Assembly: GCA_003281385.1 (NCBI GenBank) | Contig: QCCE01000009.1 | Span: forward strand, 1 to 64,000 | Source of the DNA: Prochlorococcus sp. AG-347-K17 | Lineage (GTDB): Bacteria > Cyanobacteriota > Cyanobacteriia > PCC-6307 > Cyanobiaceae | Direction: 5' to 3' | Length of the DNA: 64,000 bases | Shown here: positions 43,080-52,548 of the stretch, in pieces | Position numbering within the stretch: position 1 is the first letter of the stretch | Layout: each line of letters starts with the position of its first letter | The notes under the pieces: model-generated | Told to the model about the DNA's origin: nothing | The model's database searches: none | What the model saw: the letters and a program-made list of their open reading frames with translations, nothing else | Program-made: the position numbers and the translations under genes

Positions 43080-44243
43080 TCAGAATTTATTTAAAGCAAA
43101 TAAAATGTCCGAGATTAAATCGTTTGTATCTTCACATCCAATTGATAATCTGACAAGAGCATCATCTATCCCTAGTAAATTTTTTGTTTTGTCATCAACA
43201 GAAGCATGAGTCATCGTTGCAGGGTGACAAATTAAACTTTCAACTCCTCCAAGGCTTTCTGCTAGAGAGAAATATTTGAGAGATTTGCAAAATTTAAAAG
43301 TATCCTCTTTATTTAAATTTAATTTTAGGGTGATCATTGAACCTCCAGATTTCATTTGCGATTTTGCTAAATTAAATTGCGGATGTTCTTGATTAAAAGG
43401 GTAAATTACTTTACTAATAATTTTATGATTACCTAATTCTTCAGAAATAAATTCTGCACTTTTAGTTTGTTGTTCGATTCTTAAAGGAAGAGTTTTTACT
43501 CCTCTCGTAATGAGCCAACTATCAAAAGGAGATGGTTGAAGCCCGAGAGCTTTTTGAGAGAAAAGCATTTTACTATTCCATTCCTCATTATTTGTAAGTA
43601 CTGCTCCGCCAAGTGCATCACTATGTCCATTAATGAATTTTGTGGTGCTTACAAGCGATAGTGTTGCACCAAGGTCCAATGGTTTTTGAATAAGTGCAGT
43701 AGAGAAGGTATTGTCTACAACTACTGGTATTTCGAGTTTATTCGCTTCATCACAAATCGCCTTAATATCGAGTACCTTCAAAAGTGGATTAGTTGGACTT
43801 TCTAGCCATATCAAGGTTGGCTCGAAGTTTGAAATCTTTTTGACATTATTTTCATTTGTAAAATCTGTGTATAAAACTTCTAGTCCAAATTTCTTGAAAA
43901 CTTTTTCGAACATCCTCACTGTACAACCATAGAGATTTGACTCGCAGAGTATCTTGTCACCTGATTTCAGTGTTGATGAAATTGCAGTTACCGCGCTAAT
44001 TCCAGATCCAAAAACAGTACAGTATTTAGAATCTTCTATTGATTTAAGGATGTTTTCTAGAATTCTAAAGTTGGGATTGCCTGATCTGGTGTAGTCGAAA
44101 TTATCTTTATTTCCATGTTTGAAAGTAGATGTAGAAAAAATAGGAGGCATAACGCATCCAGTTTCTTCAGCAAATGTTTCCCCATGGTGAATAGATAAGG
44201 TCTTAAAACCTGGCTTTTTTATATTATTTTCCTTATTTCCCAT
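43080..44243 (-). CDS. metB: Cystathionine gamma-synthase/beta-lyase
   Basis: The 387-aa PLP enzyme has TRSGNPNFRILENILKSIE, the FGSGISAVTAI phosphate region, LESPTNPLLKVLDI, VVDNTFSTALIQKPL and the PLP Lys in STTKFINGHSD (near residue 208). The arrangement suits gamma-synthase (O-acylhomoserine plus cysteine) but beta-lyase cannot be excluded. It lies directly upstream of the long paralog with a 3-base gap, so the two are probably cotranscribed and sequential. Confidence 0.85.
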   Translation of the reverse strand: MGNKENNIKKPGFKTLSIHHGETFAEETGCVMPPIFSTSTFKHGNKDNFDYTRSGNPNFRILENILKSIEDSKYCTVFGSGISAVTAISSTLKSGDKILCESNLYGCTVRMFEKVFKKFGLEVLYTDFTNENNVKKISNFEPTLIWLESPTNPLLKVLDIKAICDEANKLEIPVVVDNTFSTALIQKPLDLGATLSLVSTTKFINGHSDALGGAVLTNNEEWNSKMLFSQKALGLQPSPFDSWLITRGVKTLPLRIEQQTKSAEFISEELGNHKIISKVIYPFNQEHPQFNLAKSQMKSGGSMITLKLNLNKEDTFKFCKSLKYFSLAESLGGVESLICHPATMTHASVDDKTKNLLGIDDALVRLSIGCEDTNDLISDILFALNKF

Positions 44244-44269
44244 TATTTTTTAAAAATAAGAATTAAATT

Positions 44270-44298
44270 AAATCTCTCATTTTTTAAAAGAGAGATTT
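44270..44298 (-). terminator. Terminator downstream of rpsD
   Basis: The 9-bp stem AAATCTCTC/GAGAGATTT has an A/T-rich 11-base loop. On the minus strand it lies just after the rpsD stop and is followed by T-rich sequence. It probably ends rpsD before the sulfur amino acid genes. Confidence 0.55.
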
Positions 44299-44320
44299 AA
44301 TAATCCAAAGAAAAGTAGTA

Positions 44321-44929
44321 TTAAACTTTTCTTGAATAATATTCAACAACTAGTAGTTCGTTTATTTCAAGAGCCACCCACTCTCTATCGCATTTCCCAT
44401 TTATTTTTCCCGTTAATTTAGGCTTGTCTAAATCAAGATGAGGTGGGACATTTGCTAAGCCAGGGAATTCTATATTACCTTCTACAAGTTTTTTGCTTGC
44501 TTTGTTTTCTTTAATTCCGATTACATCGCCTGATTTGCATTGATAACCAGCAATATCAAGAACCTTTCCATTAACGGTTACATGGCCATGATTTACTAAT
44601 TGTCTTGAGCCTGGAATGGTACCTCCAAAACCCAATCTAAAACAAACATTATCAAGTCTGTTTTCTAAAAGTCTTAGTAGGTTAGTACCTGTAGATCCTT
44701 CTTGAGCTCTAGCTTTTTTCACATAACGTACTAGTTGTTTTTCAGAAACTCCATAATTAAACCTAAGTTTCTGCTTTTCTTCTAGACGAATTGCATATTC
44801 TGATCGCTTGCGACGGGCTTGGCCGTGCTGACCTGGAGGATTAGACTTCTTTGAAGCTTTCCTGGTGAGACCTGGTAGTTCTCCCAAGCGACGCGTAACC
44901 CTTAATCTGGGGCCGCGGTATCTTGACAT
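44321..44929 (-). CDS. rpsD: 30S ribosomal protein S4
   Basis: The 202-aa primary 16S-binding protein has the basic N-terminal region ([22 protein letters not shown]), [31 protein letters not shown] and the S4 RNA-binding domain ([28 protein letters not shown]). The length is normal. In many bacteria S4 represses its own operon, but no partner gene is adjacent here. It diverges from yidD. Confidence 0.97.
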   Translation of the reverse strand: MSRYRGPRLRVTRRLGELPGLTRKASKKSNPPGQHGQARRKRSEYAIRLEEKQKLRFNYGVSEKQLVRYVKKARAQEGSTGTNLLRLLENRLDNVCFRLGFGGTIPGSRQLVNHGHVTVNGKVLDIAGYQCKSGDVIGIKENKASKKLVEGNIEFPGLANVPPHLDLDKPKLTGKINGKCDREWVALEINELLVVEYYSRKV

Positions 44930-45025
44930 AATTTTAAATTAAATAGAAAAATTGCAATAAATTGGATAATTGATTAAATTCAATTAAACTAATTACTACT
45001 GGAAATATTATTTTACATCATTAAA

Positions 45026-45262
45026 GTGTTCAAAACTATCAATAAATCAATTACTTCTATACTTCTTTTTATGATTTCGTTTTATCAAAAGTGGTTTTCT
45101 CCTTTTTTTGGACCAAGATGCAGATTTATTCCAAGTTGCAGCTCTTATGGATATGAGGCAATTACTAGACATGGTCCTTGGAAGGGAGGGTGGTTAACTT
45201 TAAAGAGATTAAGCAGATGTCATCCTTTAACTCCCTGTGGATGTGACCCTGTGCCTGACTAA
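45026..45262 (+). CDS. yidD: Membrane protein insertion efficiency factor YidD
   Basis: The 78-aa protein has the YidD core: [49 protein letters not shown] and the GCDPVPD end, including its three core Cys. It aids membrane protein insertion with YidC. The start is GTG. A glutaredoxin-like gene begins 4 bases after its stop, followed by murE. Confidence 0.93.
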   Translation: MFKTINKSITSILLFMISFYQKWFSPFFGPRCRFIPSCSSYGYEAITRHGPWKGGWLTLKRLSRCHPLTPCGCDPVPD

Positions 45263-45266
45263 ATGA

Positions 45267-45569
45267 ATGAAAATATTTATTTTTGTTAGGCAGGGATGTT
45301 GCCTTTGTGATTCATTAAAAAACAAACTGGCAAAAATAAATCTTGATGAGTTATTCCCTAATCTAGAGGAGCTTAAAGAAATTGATATTGATAGGGTCGA
45401 TTTATATAAAGATAAATATAAAAAATATGATTATGAAGTACCTGTTATTGCTGTTGAAAGAATTAGGTCCGAGGAGATCATAGAATTGCCTCGCATTTCT
45501 CCAAGATTAAAAGATGATCAATTAAAGAATTGGTTTCAAAAAAATATTAGTACCATTCTGGAGAAATAA
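45267..45569 (+). CDS. Glutaredoxin-like (DUF836 type) protein, 100 aa
   Basis: This short thioredoxin-fold protein has a CxxC (CCLC, residues 11-14) after the first strand (IFIFVRQG) and a cis-Pro-like VPVIAV at about 64-69. It resembles the DUF836 glutaredoxin-like family, whose partners are unknown. It lies between yidD and murE with gaps of 4 and 7 bases, so the three genes are probably one transcript. Confidence 0.8.
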   Translation: MKIFIFVRQGCCLCDSLKNKLAKINLDELFPNLEELKEIDIDRVDLYKDKYKKYDYEVPVIAVERIRSEEIIELPRISPRLKDDQLKNWFQKNISTILEK

Positions 45570-45576
45570 TTTTTAT

Positions 45577-47112
45577 ATGAGATCTATAAAATTACATAAA
45601 CTTTTAGATTTGGTAGGAATTATTCCTTCATCAAATCTTATCGATCAAGATATCAATAATATTTCTTTTAACTCTAAAGAAGTACAAAAAGGAACTTTAT
45701 TTTTAGGAATGCCTGGTTTAAATGTTGATGGAGGAAAATTTTGTATTGAGGCAATTGAAAATGGCGCAGAGGCTGCCATTATTGGGCCTGCTGCAAAACA
45801 GAAAATTGGATCTATTGATCGAAAAAGGATTTTGGTTTTAGAGGATAATTTAGATTATATTTTTGGTCAAATAGTCGCTGAGTTTTGGAATAGGCCTTCA
45901 AGAAAACTTAAACTTATTGGTGTTACTGGTACAAATGGAAAAACGACAATTACTTTCTTATTGGAATACCTTTTAAAAAAATTAGGGAAAAAGACTGCAT
46001 TATTTGGGACCTTGTTTAATAGATGGCCTGGCTTCTCAGAAGTTGCTTCTCATACAACTGATTTCGCCGATAAACTTCAAAAGAAATTAAATGCTGCTGT
46101 TGAGGCAGAATCTGAATTCGCGATATTAGAAGTAAGTTCTCATTCTATTGCTCAAAAGAGGATATCAGGATGCGAATTTGAGGCGGCTATTTTTACTAAT
46201 TTAACTCAAGATCATCTTGATTATCACTCAGATATGGAATCTTATTTTCAAACAAAAAGAAAATTGTTTTTACCACCTTATTTAATAGAAAAGGATGGAA
46301 TTTCTGTATTAAATCACGATGACCCTTGGATATCTAAATTATCATCTGATCTTGAAAAAAGATCTTCATTAGTGTCTACAAAGATTACTGAAAGTGAATT
46401 TAAAAATCATGATTTTTTTTTCGTAACAGATAAAAAATTTACTGAAAATGGCTCAACCTGCATTTTTCATACACCCAAGGAAAAAATTCAACTTTTTGTT
46501 CCACTCGTAGGAGAATTTAATTTAATGAATGCGATTCAAGCAATAACAATTTTGTATAAACTTAATTTTTCTTTAAAAGATCTATCAAAGTTAATACGAA
46601 CTTTCCCTGGCGCTCCTGGGCGAATGGAGAAAATAGAAATTGATAATGATGACGTTTCAAGATCTCTTCCAACAGTAATTGTTGATTATGCCCACACTCC
46701 TGATGGATTAAAAAAAGTTTTGCAATCAATTAAAAAACTTTGTAAGGGAAAACTCATTACTGTTTTTGGCTGTGGAGGAGATCGAGATCTTGGTAAAAGG
46801 CCTTTAATGGGATCAATAGCTGAAGAGTTTTCAGATCAACTTTTTATAACTTCAGATAATCCAAGATCAGAAGAACCCCAAAAGATAGTAAATGATATTT
46901 TGATGGGTATAAAAAAAAGAGAAAAAATAACAATTGAGATTGATAGATTTAAAGCAATAAATGAATCTATTAAAATTGCCAATAAAGAAGATATTGTTTT
47001 AATTGCAGGAAAAGGACATGAAGACTATCAAATTCTCAATGATAAGGTTATTAATTTTGATGATAGAAAAATAGCTTATAAATTATTAAAAGAAAAAAGA
47101 AAATCTCAATAA
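45577..47112 (+). CDS. murE: UDP-MurNAc-tripeptide synthetase (MurE)
   Basis: The 511-aa Mur ligase adds the third amino acid (mDAP expected in cyanobacteria) to UDP-MurNAc-L-Ala-D-Glu. The ATP loop is GVTGTNGKTTI, followed by HTTDFAD, EVSSHSIAQKR with FTNLTQDHLDYHSDM, and the C-terminal TSDNPRSEEP, a DNPR motif indicating DAP specificity. It is the last gene of a yidD-grx-murE unit. Confidence 0.95.
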   Translation: MRSIKLHKLLDLVGIIPSSNLIDQDINNISFNSKEVQKGTLFLGMPGLNVDGGKFCIEAIENGAEAAIIGPAAKQKIGSIDRKRILVLEDNLDYIFGQIVAEFWNRPSRKLKLIGVTGTNGKTTITFLLEYLLKKLGKKTALFGTLFNRWPGFSEVASHTTDFADKLQKKLNAAVEAESEFAILEVSSHSIAQKRISGCEFEAAIFTNLTQDHLDYHSDMESYFQTKRKLFLPPYLIEKDGISVLNHDDPWISKLSSDLEKRSSLVSTKITESEFKNHDFFFVTDKKFTENGSTCIFHTPKEKIQLFVPLVGEFNLMNAIQAITILYKLNFSLKDLSKLIRTFPGAPGRMEKIEIDNDDVSRSLPTVIVDYAHTPDGLKKVLQSIKKLCKGKLITVFGCGGDRDLGKRPLMGSIAEEFSDQLFITSDNPRSEEPQKIVNDILMGIKKREKITIEIDRFKAINESIKIANKEDIVLIAGKGHEDYQILNDKVINFDDRKIAYKLLKEKRKSQ

Positions 47113-47193
47113 AATTTCCTAATCAAATAAAAAAGATCTTTACGCAAATCACAGGAAAAGTTTCTTAGAATAAATTGAGTTATTTTTAATAAA

Positions 47194-47899
47194 ATGAAGG
47201 GCTTAGCCTTAGTTGTAGGCGCAGGTGGAATTGGAACCCAAATAGCTAAAGATCTGAGTGAAAGTGAAAAAGATTTAGAAGTTGTTTTGTGCGGAAGAAA
47301 AAGTGAATTTAATTCTTTTTGGGAATTAGATATAGAGCATTCTCAATCCCTTTTGCAGTTGAAAAATAAAATATCAAATCAGCCTTCAAAATTAAGGCTA
47401 GTTATTAATGCTACAGGTAGACTTCATAGTGATTCTCTTAAACCAGAAAAAAGATTACAACATCTTGATAAAAAAAATATGATGGAAAGTTTTTTCAATA
47501 AACGCCTTTTCTCCTATTTTATTAGCTAAAGCGATTGAAGAATTTATACCAAAAGATTTGGATTTTAATTTTGCAAGTATAAGTGCAAGAGTTGGTAGCA
47601 TTGGAGATAATCAAACTGGAGGTTGGTATTCATATAGAGCTGCAAAATCTGCGCAAAATCAGTTTTTTAAATCTTTAAGTATTGAATGGGCTAGACGTTT
47701 CCCAAAGGCTACTATCACATTGCTTCATCCAGGAACAGTAGATACTGATTTATCTAGACCTTTTCATAAATTTGTGCCAGAACATAAATTATTTAGTAAA
47801 GAAAAATCCTCCCAATTTTTGATCAATATTATTAAAAATCAATCCCCGGAATGTACTGGAAAATTTATTGCTTGGGATAGCTCAGAAATACCCTGGTAA
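47194..47899 (+). pseudogene. SDR-family oxidoreductase gene, frameshifted
   Basis: An N-terminal part (MKGLALVVGAGGIGTQIAKD with the NAD(P) motif, later LVINATGRLH) runs to a premature stop. The rest, SISARVGSIGDNQTGGWYSY with the catalytic Tyr-x3-Lys (YRAAK) and PGTVDTDLSRPF, lies in the next frame. Removing one T from the T6 run at 47490-47495 restores a continuous protein of about 235 aa. It is either a slippage-prone gene, a recent pseudogene or a sequencing error. It converges with the PLP enzyme gene. Confidence 0.8.
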
Positions 47900-49063
47900 T
47901 TTTTTAATTTCTTCAGAAAGTAAATTAATCTCAGCTTCTGTAGTCATTTGATGTACGCATGCTCTAAACCATTTTGGATCTTCTAAAACTCTGATCCAAA
48001 TTTTCTTTTCTCCAAGTTTATTTACAAATTTATCCTTATCTTTAATATTTTCGATATTAAAACTAACTATCCCATTTAAGTACTTTTTTTCTAAAACTAA
48101 TTCAACACCCTTTAATTGATTTAATTCATCCCAAAGTTTCTCACTTAATCTTTTGATATTTTCGCTTTTTTCTTTTTCATGGCAGTCTTTATCCAAAAGA
48201 TCTATAGAATTACGAAGCCCTGCAAGTAAGGGAATGCAAGATGTAGCTACTTCAAACTTCCTTGCATCATCATGAAAAAGATTATCTGAAGGCTCATAAA
48301 TGCCTTGTTCTTTTTTTAATGATTTCCAACCAATTATTGTTGGATCTGTTTCATGAATAAATCTATCTGAGACATAAATGGCTCCAAGTCCTTCTGGTCC
48401 ACATGCCCATTTATGAGAAGTTATTGAATATAAATCAGAATAAAAAACTTCTTTTTCAATATTTATGTGCCCAAAGGTTTGAGCACCATCAACAAGTAAA
48501 TAAGAATCTGCTCGATTATTTTTTAATGCGATAGAAATTTGTTTTAAAGGAATTTTATATCCAAAGTTCCATAAGATATGAGAAATAATTAGTATCTTAG
48601 TCTTACTATTTAGATTTTTCAAAATCTCTAAAATTATATTTTCGTCGTTTAGATTTTTGAATTTTTGGATCGGCAAAATTTTGAATATTAATTTATTTCT
48701 TCTGCAAAATTCTCGACTTGCAGCCACTACTCCAGGATGTTCACAGTCACTTATTAACAGCTCTTCTCCTTCTTCTACTTTTATTCCCCAAAAGGGCAAA
48801 ATCATACCGGAAGAGATATTCTCGGTTAAAGCTAAATTCTTTGAATTTACACCTAATTTTTGTGCAATGAGCCTTTTTGTGGTCAATATTTCTTTGTAAA
48901 TAAAAGGCCACATATTGTTAGTAAATGGTCCTAAATCTTGGATAATTTCCCACGTTTTAACTATGGCTTCTAAAGAAGATTTTGGTAATGGTCCTTGACC
49001 TCCATAGTTGAAATAATACTTATTTTTTAATGCTGGTATTTGATCTCTTAGATTATTTCTCAT
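47882..49063 (-). CDS. Class V aminotransferase, cysteine/cystine lyase-like
   Basis: The 393-aa PLP enzyme has an N-terminal YYFNYGGQGPLPKSS, the SDCEHPGVVAA segment, LVDGAQTFGHI and the PLP Lys in SITSHKWACGPEGLG (near residue 227). HKW-x-GPEGLGA is the pattern of the Synechocystis cysteine/cystine C-S-lyase (C-DES) and isopenicillin-epimerase-like branch rather than of SufS/IscS. It could supply sulfur for FeS clusters or degrade cystine. It overlaps the end of the convergent SDR gene. Confidence 0.8.
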   Translation of the reverse strand: MRNNLRDQIPALKNKYYFNYGGQGPLPKSSLEAIVKTWEIIQDLGPFTNNMWPFIYKEILTTKRLIAQKLGVNSKNLALTENISSGMILPFWGIKVEEGEELLISDCEHPGVVAASREFCRRNKLIFKILPIQKFKNLNDENIILEILKNLNSKTKILIISHILWNFGYKIPLKQISIALKNNRADSYLLVDGAQTFGHINIEKEVFYSDLYSITSHKWACGPEGLGAIYVSDRFIHETDPTIIGWKSLKKEQGIYEPSDNLFHDDARKFEVATSCIPLLAGLRNSIDLLDKDCHEKEKSENIKRLSEKLWDELNQLKGVELVLEKKYLNGIVSFNIENIKDKDKFVNKLGEKKIWIRVLEDPKWFRACVHQMTTEAEINLLSEEIKKLPGYF

Positions 49064-49098
49064 GGAAATTTAAGTTATATTTTAAACTCTTGAATTTT

Positions 49099-49894
49099 TT
49101 AAATATTGCCTACTAAAGTTACTGTTCTAAATTCTATATCCTCAATTACTTTCCAAGGTTCAGCACTCCTTTCTGCAAATTCTAAATTTTTAAATCCTAG
49201 TTCTTTAAAGTCACTTATAAAGTCTGGTTCATACCATGCTCCACTAATACATCCTGTCCATAGATCATGATCATTTTGCAATCTTAAAGGAACTTTTTTG
49301 TTAGAGACAATATCGCTAATTGCAATTCTTCCATTATCGTTTAAAACTCTTTTTATATTTCTTAGAAGGTTATTTCTAGATTCTGGACTTACCAAGTTTA
49401 AAACGCAATTACTTAAAATAATATCAACTGATTTGTCGGCGATTAATGGACTTAAATCTTTATCTAATTCATCAAGTTTTTCAATTGAACCTTCTAGAAA
49501 TTCTGTATTGTTGAAACCTATATTTTTTGTAACTTCTTTAGAAGCTGATCTAGATAAAGAAAGCATATCAGGATTCTGATCAACTCCAATAACTTTACCT
49601 TCTTTCCCAACAATTTGGGCACAAATAAAAGCATTTTTGCCGCTACCACTTCCAAGATCTAAGACTATATCATTTTTTTTGAACATATTTAGTTGGATCC
49701 CCACATCCATAGTCTCTTTCTATAACCTCTTGAGGAATTGCTTCAAGTAAAACGGGATTAAACCCAACTGGTGTACAAAGACAACTTTCTTTTTCTAGTG
49801 CGGCTGAACCATATCTTTCTTGAATCGCATCTTTATGATCGAATTGATTAGATGCTTTATTAGATGTGGTTGTATTACAGCAACTTTCAGACAT
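49099..49894 (-). pseudogene. ArsM-like SAM methyltransferase gene, frameshifted
   Basis: An N-terminal frame (residues about 1-70: ESCCNTTTSN..., YGSAALEKESCLCTPVG, RDYGCGDPTKYV) stops early. The remainder (NDIVLDLGSGSGKNAFICAQ, the SAM motif, SNCVLNLVSPESR and WTGCISGAWYEPDF) is in another frame. Removing one A from the A8 run (T8 at 49673-49680 on the plus strand) joins them. SNCV.N and GC.SGA Cys positions match arsenite methyltransferases. The substrate is inferred. Slippage, a recent pseudogene or a base-calling error are all possible. Confidence 0.8.
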
Positions 49895-49925
49895 ATTTTT
49901 TAAAGGACTCTCGATAAATATAGCC

Positions 49926-49953
49926 CAAAAAAAAAGCCCCTGAAAAGGGGCTT
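49926..49953 (-). terminator. Rho-independent terminator
   Basis: The stem AAGCCCC/GGGGCTT has a 6-base loop (TTTTCA on the minus strand) and is followed on the minus strand by a run of nine T. It lies just past the DUF4278 gene stop and ends that short transcript before the methyltransferase gene. Confidence 0.9.
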
Positions 49954-49971
49954 GTAATTTGTTTAATTAAA

Positions 49972-50145
49972 TTATTTAGTGTAATTAACACCTCTATAAT
50001 TTAATTCTGCTTTTTCATTACTTGAAGAAGCGTCATCCATTCTATTGGTGTATACGTTTCTTCTGTAGGTAAGTTCAACAAGTTGCTTTTTAGCAGCTTC
50101 TTTGTTTTGAACGTAGTTTTTACCTCTGTAAGTTAAAGTAGTCAT
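49972..50145 (-). CDS. DUF4278 protein (PirA-like), 57 aa
   Basis: The product has two TYRG-type units (LTYRGKNYVQNK at the start, LNYRGVNYTK at the end), the DUF4278 signature. I choose the ATG at 50145; an upstream in-frame ATG at 50181 falls inside the riboswitch. In Synechocystis a small DUF4278 protein, PirA, interacts with PII and controls arginine synthesis. Equivalence here is inference. A glutamine-II riboswitch upstream and a strong terminator downstream make it a stand-alone, nitrogen-controlled gene. Confidence 0.8.
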   Translation of the reverse strand: MTTLTYRGKNYVQNKEAAKKQLVELTYRRNVYTNRMDDASSSNEKAELNYRGVNYTK

Positions 50146-50163
50146 GTTTCGATGTGACAACAC

Positions 50164-50219
50164 GGCCATCCCCCGTTCCATGGTATGACTCGAACTGCGC
50201 CCTCAAATGAGGGTGAACG
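50164..50219 (-). promoter_or_regulatory. Glutamine-II (Downstream-peptide) riboswitch aptamer
   Basis: Read on the minus strand it runs CGTTCACCC, a CCCTC/GAGGG hairpin with a 4-base loop, GCGCAGTTCGAG, then CCAT/ATGG enclosing a loop that contains GGAAC. The loop GAAC can pair with the first GTTC as a pseudoknot. This matches the Downstream-peptide motif, shown to bind glutamine. It lies 18 bases before the DUF4278 ATG. Confidence 0.85.
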
Positions 50220-50224
50220 AAAAA

Positions 50225-50250
50225 GTAGCGATTGCTACCAAATTATTATA
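50225..50250 (-). promoter_or_regulatory. Promoter -10 box and 5' hairpin of the DUF4278 mRNA
   Basis: A TATAAT box (50245-50250 on the minus strand) is followed at a normal distance by GGTAGC..., where transcription should start. The first transcribed bases form a GTAGC/GCTAC hairpin ahead of the riboswitch. I see no unambiguous NtcA box (GTA-N8-TAC) upstream. Confidence 0.6.
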
Positions 50251-50400
50251 AGCGTATTTTTAACTGCATGTCTAGCTTTTACAAATAGAAACGAAGATTT
50301 AATGTTTTTTTAATTATTATCTTAGGTAAATTTTTTTAAAAATAGCCTCTAAAAAGGTTTATGTTTATATTTGGTTTAATCTACATGTAACTATTTATTT

Positions 50401-50658
50401 ATGACAGGTTTTTTATATTTCTTGGGAAATACTTTAAGGTGGCCAGTGTTAAATCCAAAAGAATTTTTTTCACTACATGCTTATTTTTCAATTATTTATT
50501 TGATAACTTTTACTTTGAGTAAATATGATGTAAGCCAATCAAATTTAGTTTTTACCTTAGGAATTCTTGCACCTCTTTTAATCGCTATTGGTCAAGGACT
50601 TCCAATTGATTGCCTTGATATGGAATCATCTTTGTTGAAGGAATTAAAAACTAAATAA
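50401..50658 (+). CDS. Small membrane protein, 85 aa
   Basis: Two membrane segments are predicted: residues about 26-42 (AYFSIIYLITFTLSK region) and 50-68 (LVFTLGILAPLLIAIGQGL). The N-terminus has a Trp and Pro (GNTLRWPVLNPKEFF). An acidic tail follows (CLDMESSLLKELKTK). I do not recognise it. It diverges from the DUF4278 gene and converges with nfu. Confidence 0.55.
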   Translation: MTGFLYFLGNTLRWPVLNPKEFFSLHAYFSIIYLITFTLSKYDVSQSNLVFTLGILAPLLIAIGQGLPIDCLDMESSLLKELKTK

Positions 50659-50680
50659 TATATATTTCAGTTAAAAATTT

Positions 50681-50926
50681 TTATAAAACCTGGACAACTT
50701 CGCTTATTTCAGGAATCATTTCTTTTAACTTTCTTTCAATACCCATTTTGAGAGTCATAGTGCTACTTGGGCAACTACCACATGCTCCTTGAAGTCTGAC
50801 TTTGACAATTGGACCATCTATTTCTGCAATCTCTACATTACCTCCATCAGAAATTAAAAAAGGTCTTAGCTCGTCAAGGACTTTTTCTACATTTTCGTTT
50901 GTCAGGGAGAGTGTTTCAGTACTCAT
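50681..50926 (-). CDS. nfu: NifU-like iron-sulfur scaffold (Nfu)
   Basis: The 81-aa protein is a lone NifU C-terminal domain: [20 protein letters not shown] followed by the cluster-binding CGSC (Cys49 and Cys52) in [18 protein letters not shown]. It assembles and transfers 4Fe-4S clusters, e.g. to photosystem I in cyanobacteria. The length is normal for the short cyanobacterial form. It diverges from mqo. Confidence 0.93.
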   Translation of the reverse strand: MSTETLSLTNENVEKVLDELRPFLISDGGNVEIAEIDGPIVKVRLQGACGSCPSSTMTLKMGIERKLKEMIPEISEVVQVL

Positions 50927-50996
50927 AATTTTGTATTAACTTTATAATAAGCCTAGAAAGAAATCTGATTAATTGCAAAAAAGATAATTTTCTGTT

Positions 50997-52493
50997 GTGA
51001 CTTCATCTAAAAATCCCACTAATGACAATAGCTACTACGATGCAGTCTTAGTAGGAGCAGGGATAATGGGTAGTACTTTAGCCCTCCTAATTTCAGAAGT
51101 TTTACCAGATATAAAATTTCTTATTATTGAAAAATTAAATGCTCCAGGAAGTGAAAGTACTGGCGCCTTTAATAATGCAGGTACAGGACATGCGGCTAAT
51201 TGCGAATTAAACTATACCCCTTTAGATGAAAAAGGAAATCTAAAAATAGATAAAGCGCTCTCAATAAATCGTTCTTTTGAAACATCCATGTCTTTATGGG
51301 CATCATTGTATGAAGCAGGGAAAATTGATACTAAGAAGTTTCTAAAATTTATTCCTCATATTAGCTTTGTGTCTGGTCAGGATAATATTTCTTTTTTAAA
51401 AAATAGATTTCAGAAAATGACCGAAAATCCTGAATTTATCGATATGGAATTTTCTACATCTTTTGATGAAATTTCATCATGGGCTCCTCTAATAACAAAA
51501 GATAGAAATCCATCTACTCAAATTGCTGCTACCAGAATAGGTAGGGGAACTGATATTAATTTTGAGGCTTTAACTAAAGAGTATTTGTCATTAGTTTCTT
51601 TAAACAAAAATGTTGAAATTAGATACAAAACAGAATTAGTAGATTTAAAGAAAATTGATAAAAAACAATGGGAACTAGAAATCATTTCTGAAGGTAGAAA
51701 AACTTCAATTAGAACTGGCTACGTTTTTCTTGGTGCTGGTGGAAAAACAATTAATTATTTACAAAAATCAAAAATTCCAGAAGCAAAAAGTTATGGTGGA
51801 TTTCCTGTTAGTGGGAAATGGCTTATTTGCGAGAAAAAAGATCTAACAGAAAAACATAACTCAAAAGTTTATGGTAAAGCTGATATTGGATCCCCACCAA
51901 TGTCTGTGCCTCATTTAGACACCAGATGGATTGATAATAAAAAACTTCTTTTATATGGACCTTTTGCTGGATTTACAACGAAATTTCTAAAACAAAGTTC
52001 ATACTTTGACTTATTTAGTTCAATTAAAAAGAATAATATTTTTTCTATGTTAGACGTTGGTTTCAAGAACAACGATTTAATTAATTACCTAATATCACAA
52101 TCATTAAAGAACCATAACTCAAGAGTTGAGAATTTAAAGAATATGATGCCATCAGCTAATCCTTCTGATTGGTATTTAAAGAATGCTGGTCAAAGAGTCC
52201 AAATAATTAAAAAAACTGAAGCTGGTGGTTCTTTGAAATTTGGAACTGAGATTGTAAATTCATCTGATGGATCATTATCTGCTTTGTTAGGAGCCTCTCC
52301 AGGAGCAAGTACTGCGGTTTCAATTATGGTTGAGGTTCTAGAAAAATCTGTTTTATTTTTAAACGATAAGCATAATCTTCAGAAAAAGATAAATGACTTA
52401 ATTTATCAAGAACTATCAGTCTCTGAAAATTACAGTACCTTCATAAAAGAAATTAAAAAAAGAAATAATTCCATTTTTGGTTTCCATCCATAA
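50997..52493 (+). CDS. mqo: Malate:quinone oxidoreductase
   Basis: The 498-aa FAD membrane-associated enzyme oxidises malate to oxaloacetate with quinone reduction. Landmarks are [63 protein letters not shown]-type [15 protein letters not shown], and [13 protein letters not shown]. The start is GTG. It can replace malate dehydrogenase in the TCA cycle. It stands alone between divergent nfu and downstream lepA. Confidence 0.94.
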   Translation: MTSSKNPTNDNSYYDAVLVGAGIMGSTLALLISEVLPDIKFLIIEKLNAPGSESTGAFNNAGTGHAANCELNYTPLDEKGNLKIDKALSINRSFETSMSLWASLYEAGKIDTKKFLKFIPHISFVSGQDNISFLKNRFQKMTENPEFIDMEFSTSFDEISSWAPLITKDRNPSTQIAATRIGRGTDINFEALTKEYLSLVSLNKNVEIRYKTELVDLKKIDKKQWELEIISEGRKTSIRTGYVFLGAGGKTINYLQKSKIPEAKSYGGFPVSGKWLICEKKDLTEKHNSKVYGKADIGSPPMSVPHLDTRWIDNKKLLLYGPFAGFTTKFLKQSSYFDLFSSIKKNNIFSMLDVGFKNNDLINYLISQSLKNHNSRVENLKNMMPSANPSDWYLKNAGQRVQIIKKTEAGGSLKFGTEIVNSSDGSLSALLGASPGASTAVSIMVEVLEKSVLFLNDKHNLQKKINDLIYQELSVSENYSTFIKEIKKRNNSIFGFHP

Positions 52494-52548
52494 TTCTAAT
52501 TAGCTAATATTAATCAAGATGTAATAAGAGGAGAATTTTTCTTTCTAT

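Noticed and set aside
50251..50290. NtcA box upstream of the DUF4278 promoter
   Set aside because: GTA-N8 is followed by ACA rather than TAC, and the distance to the -10 box is not ideal.
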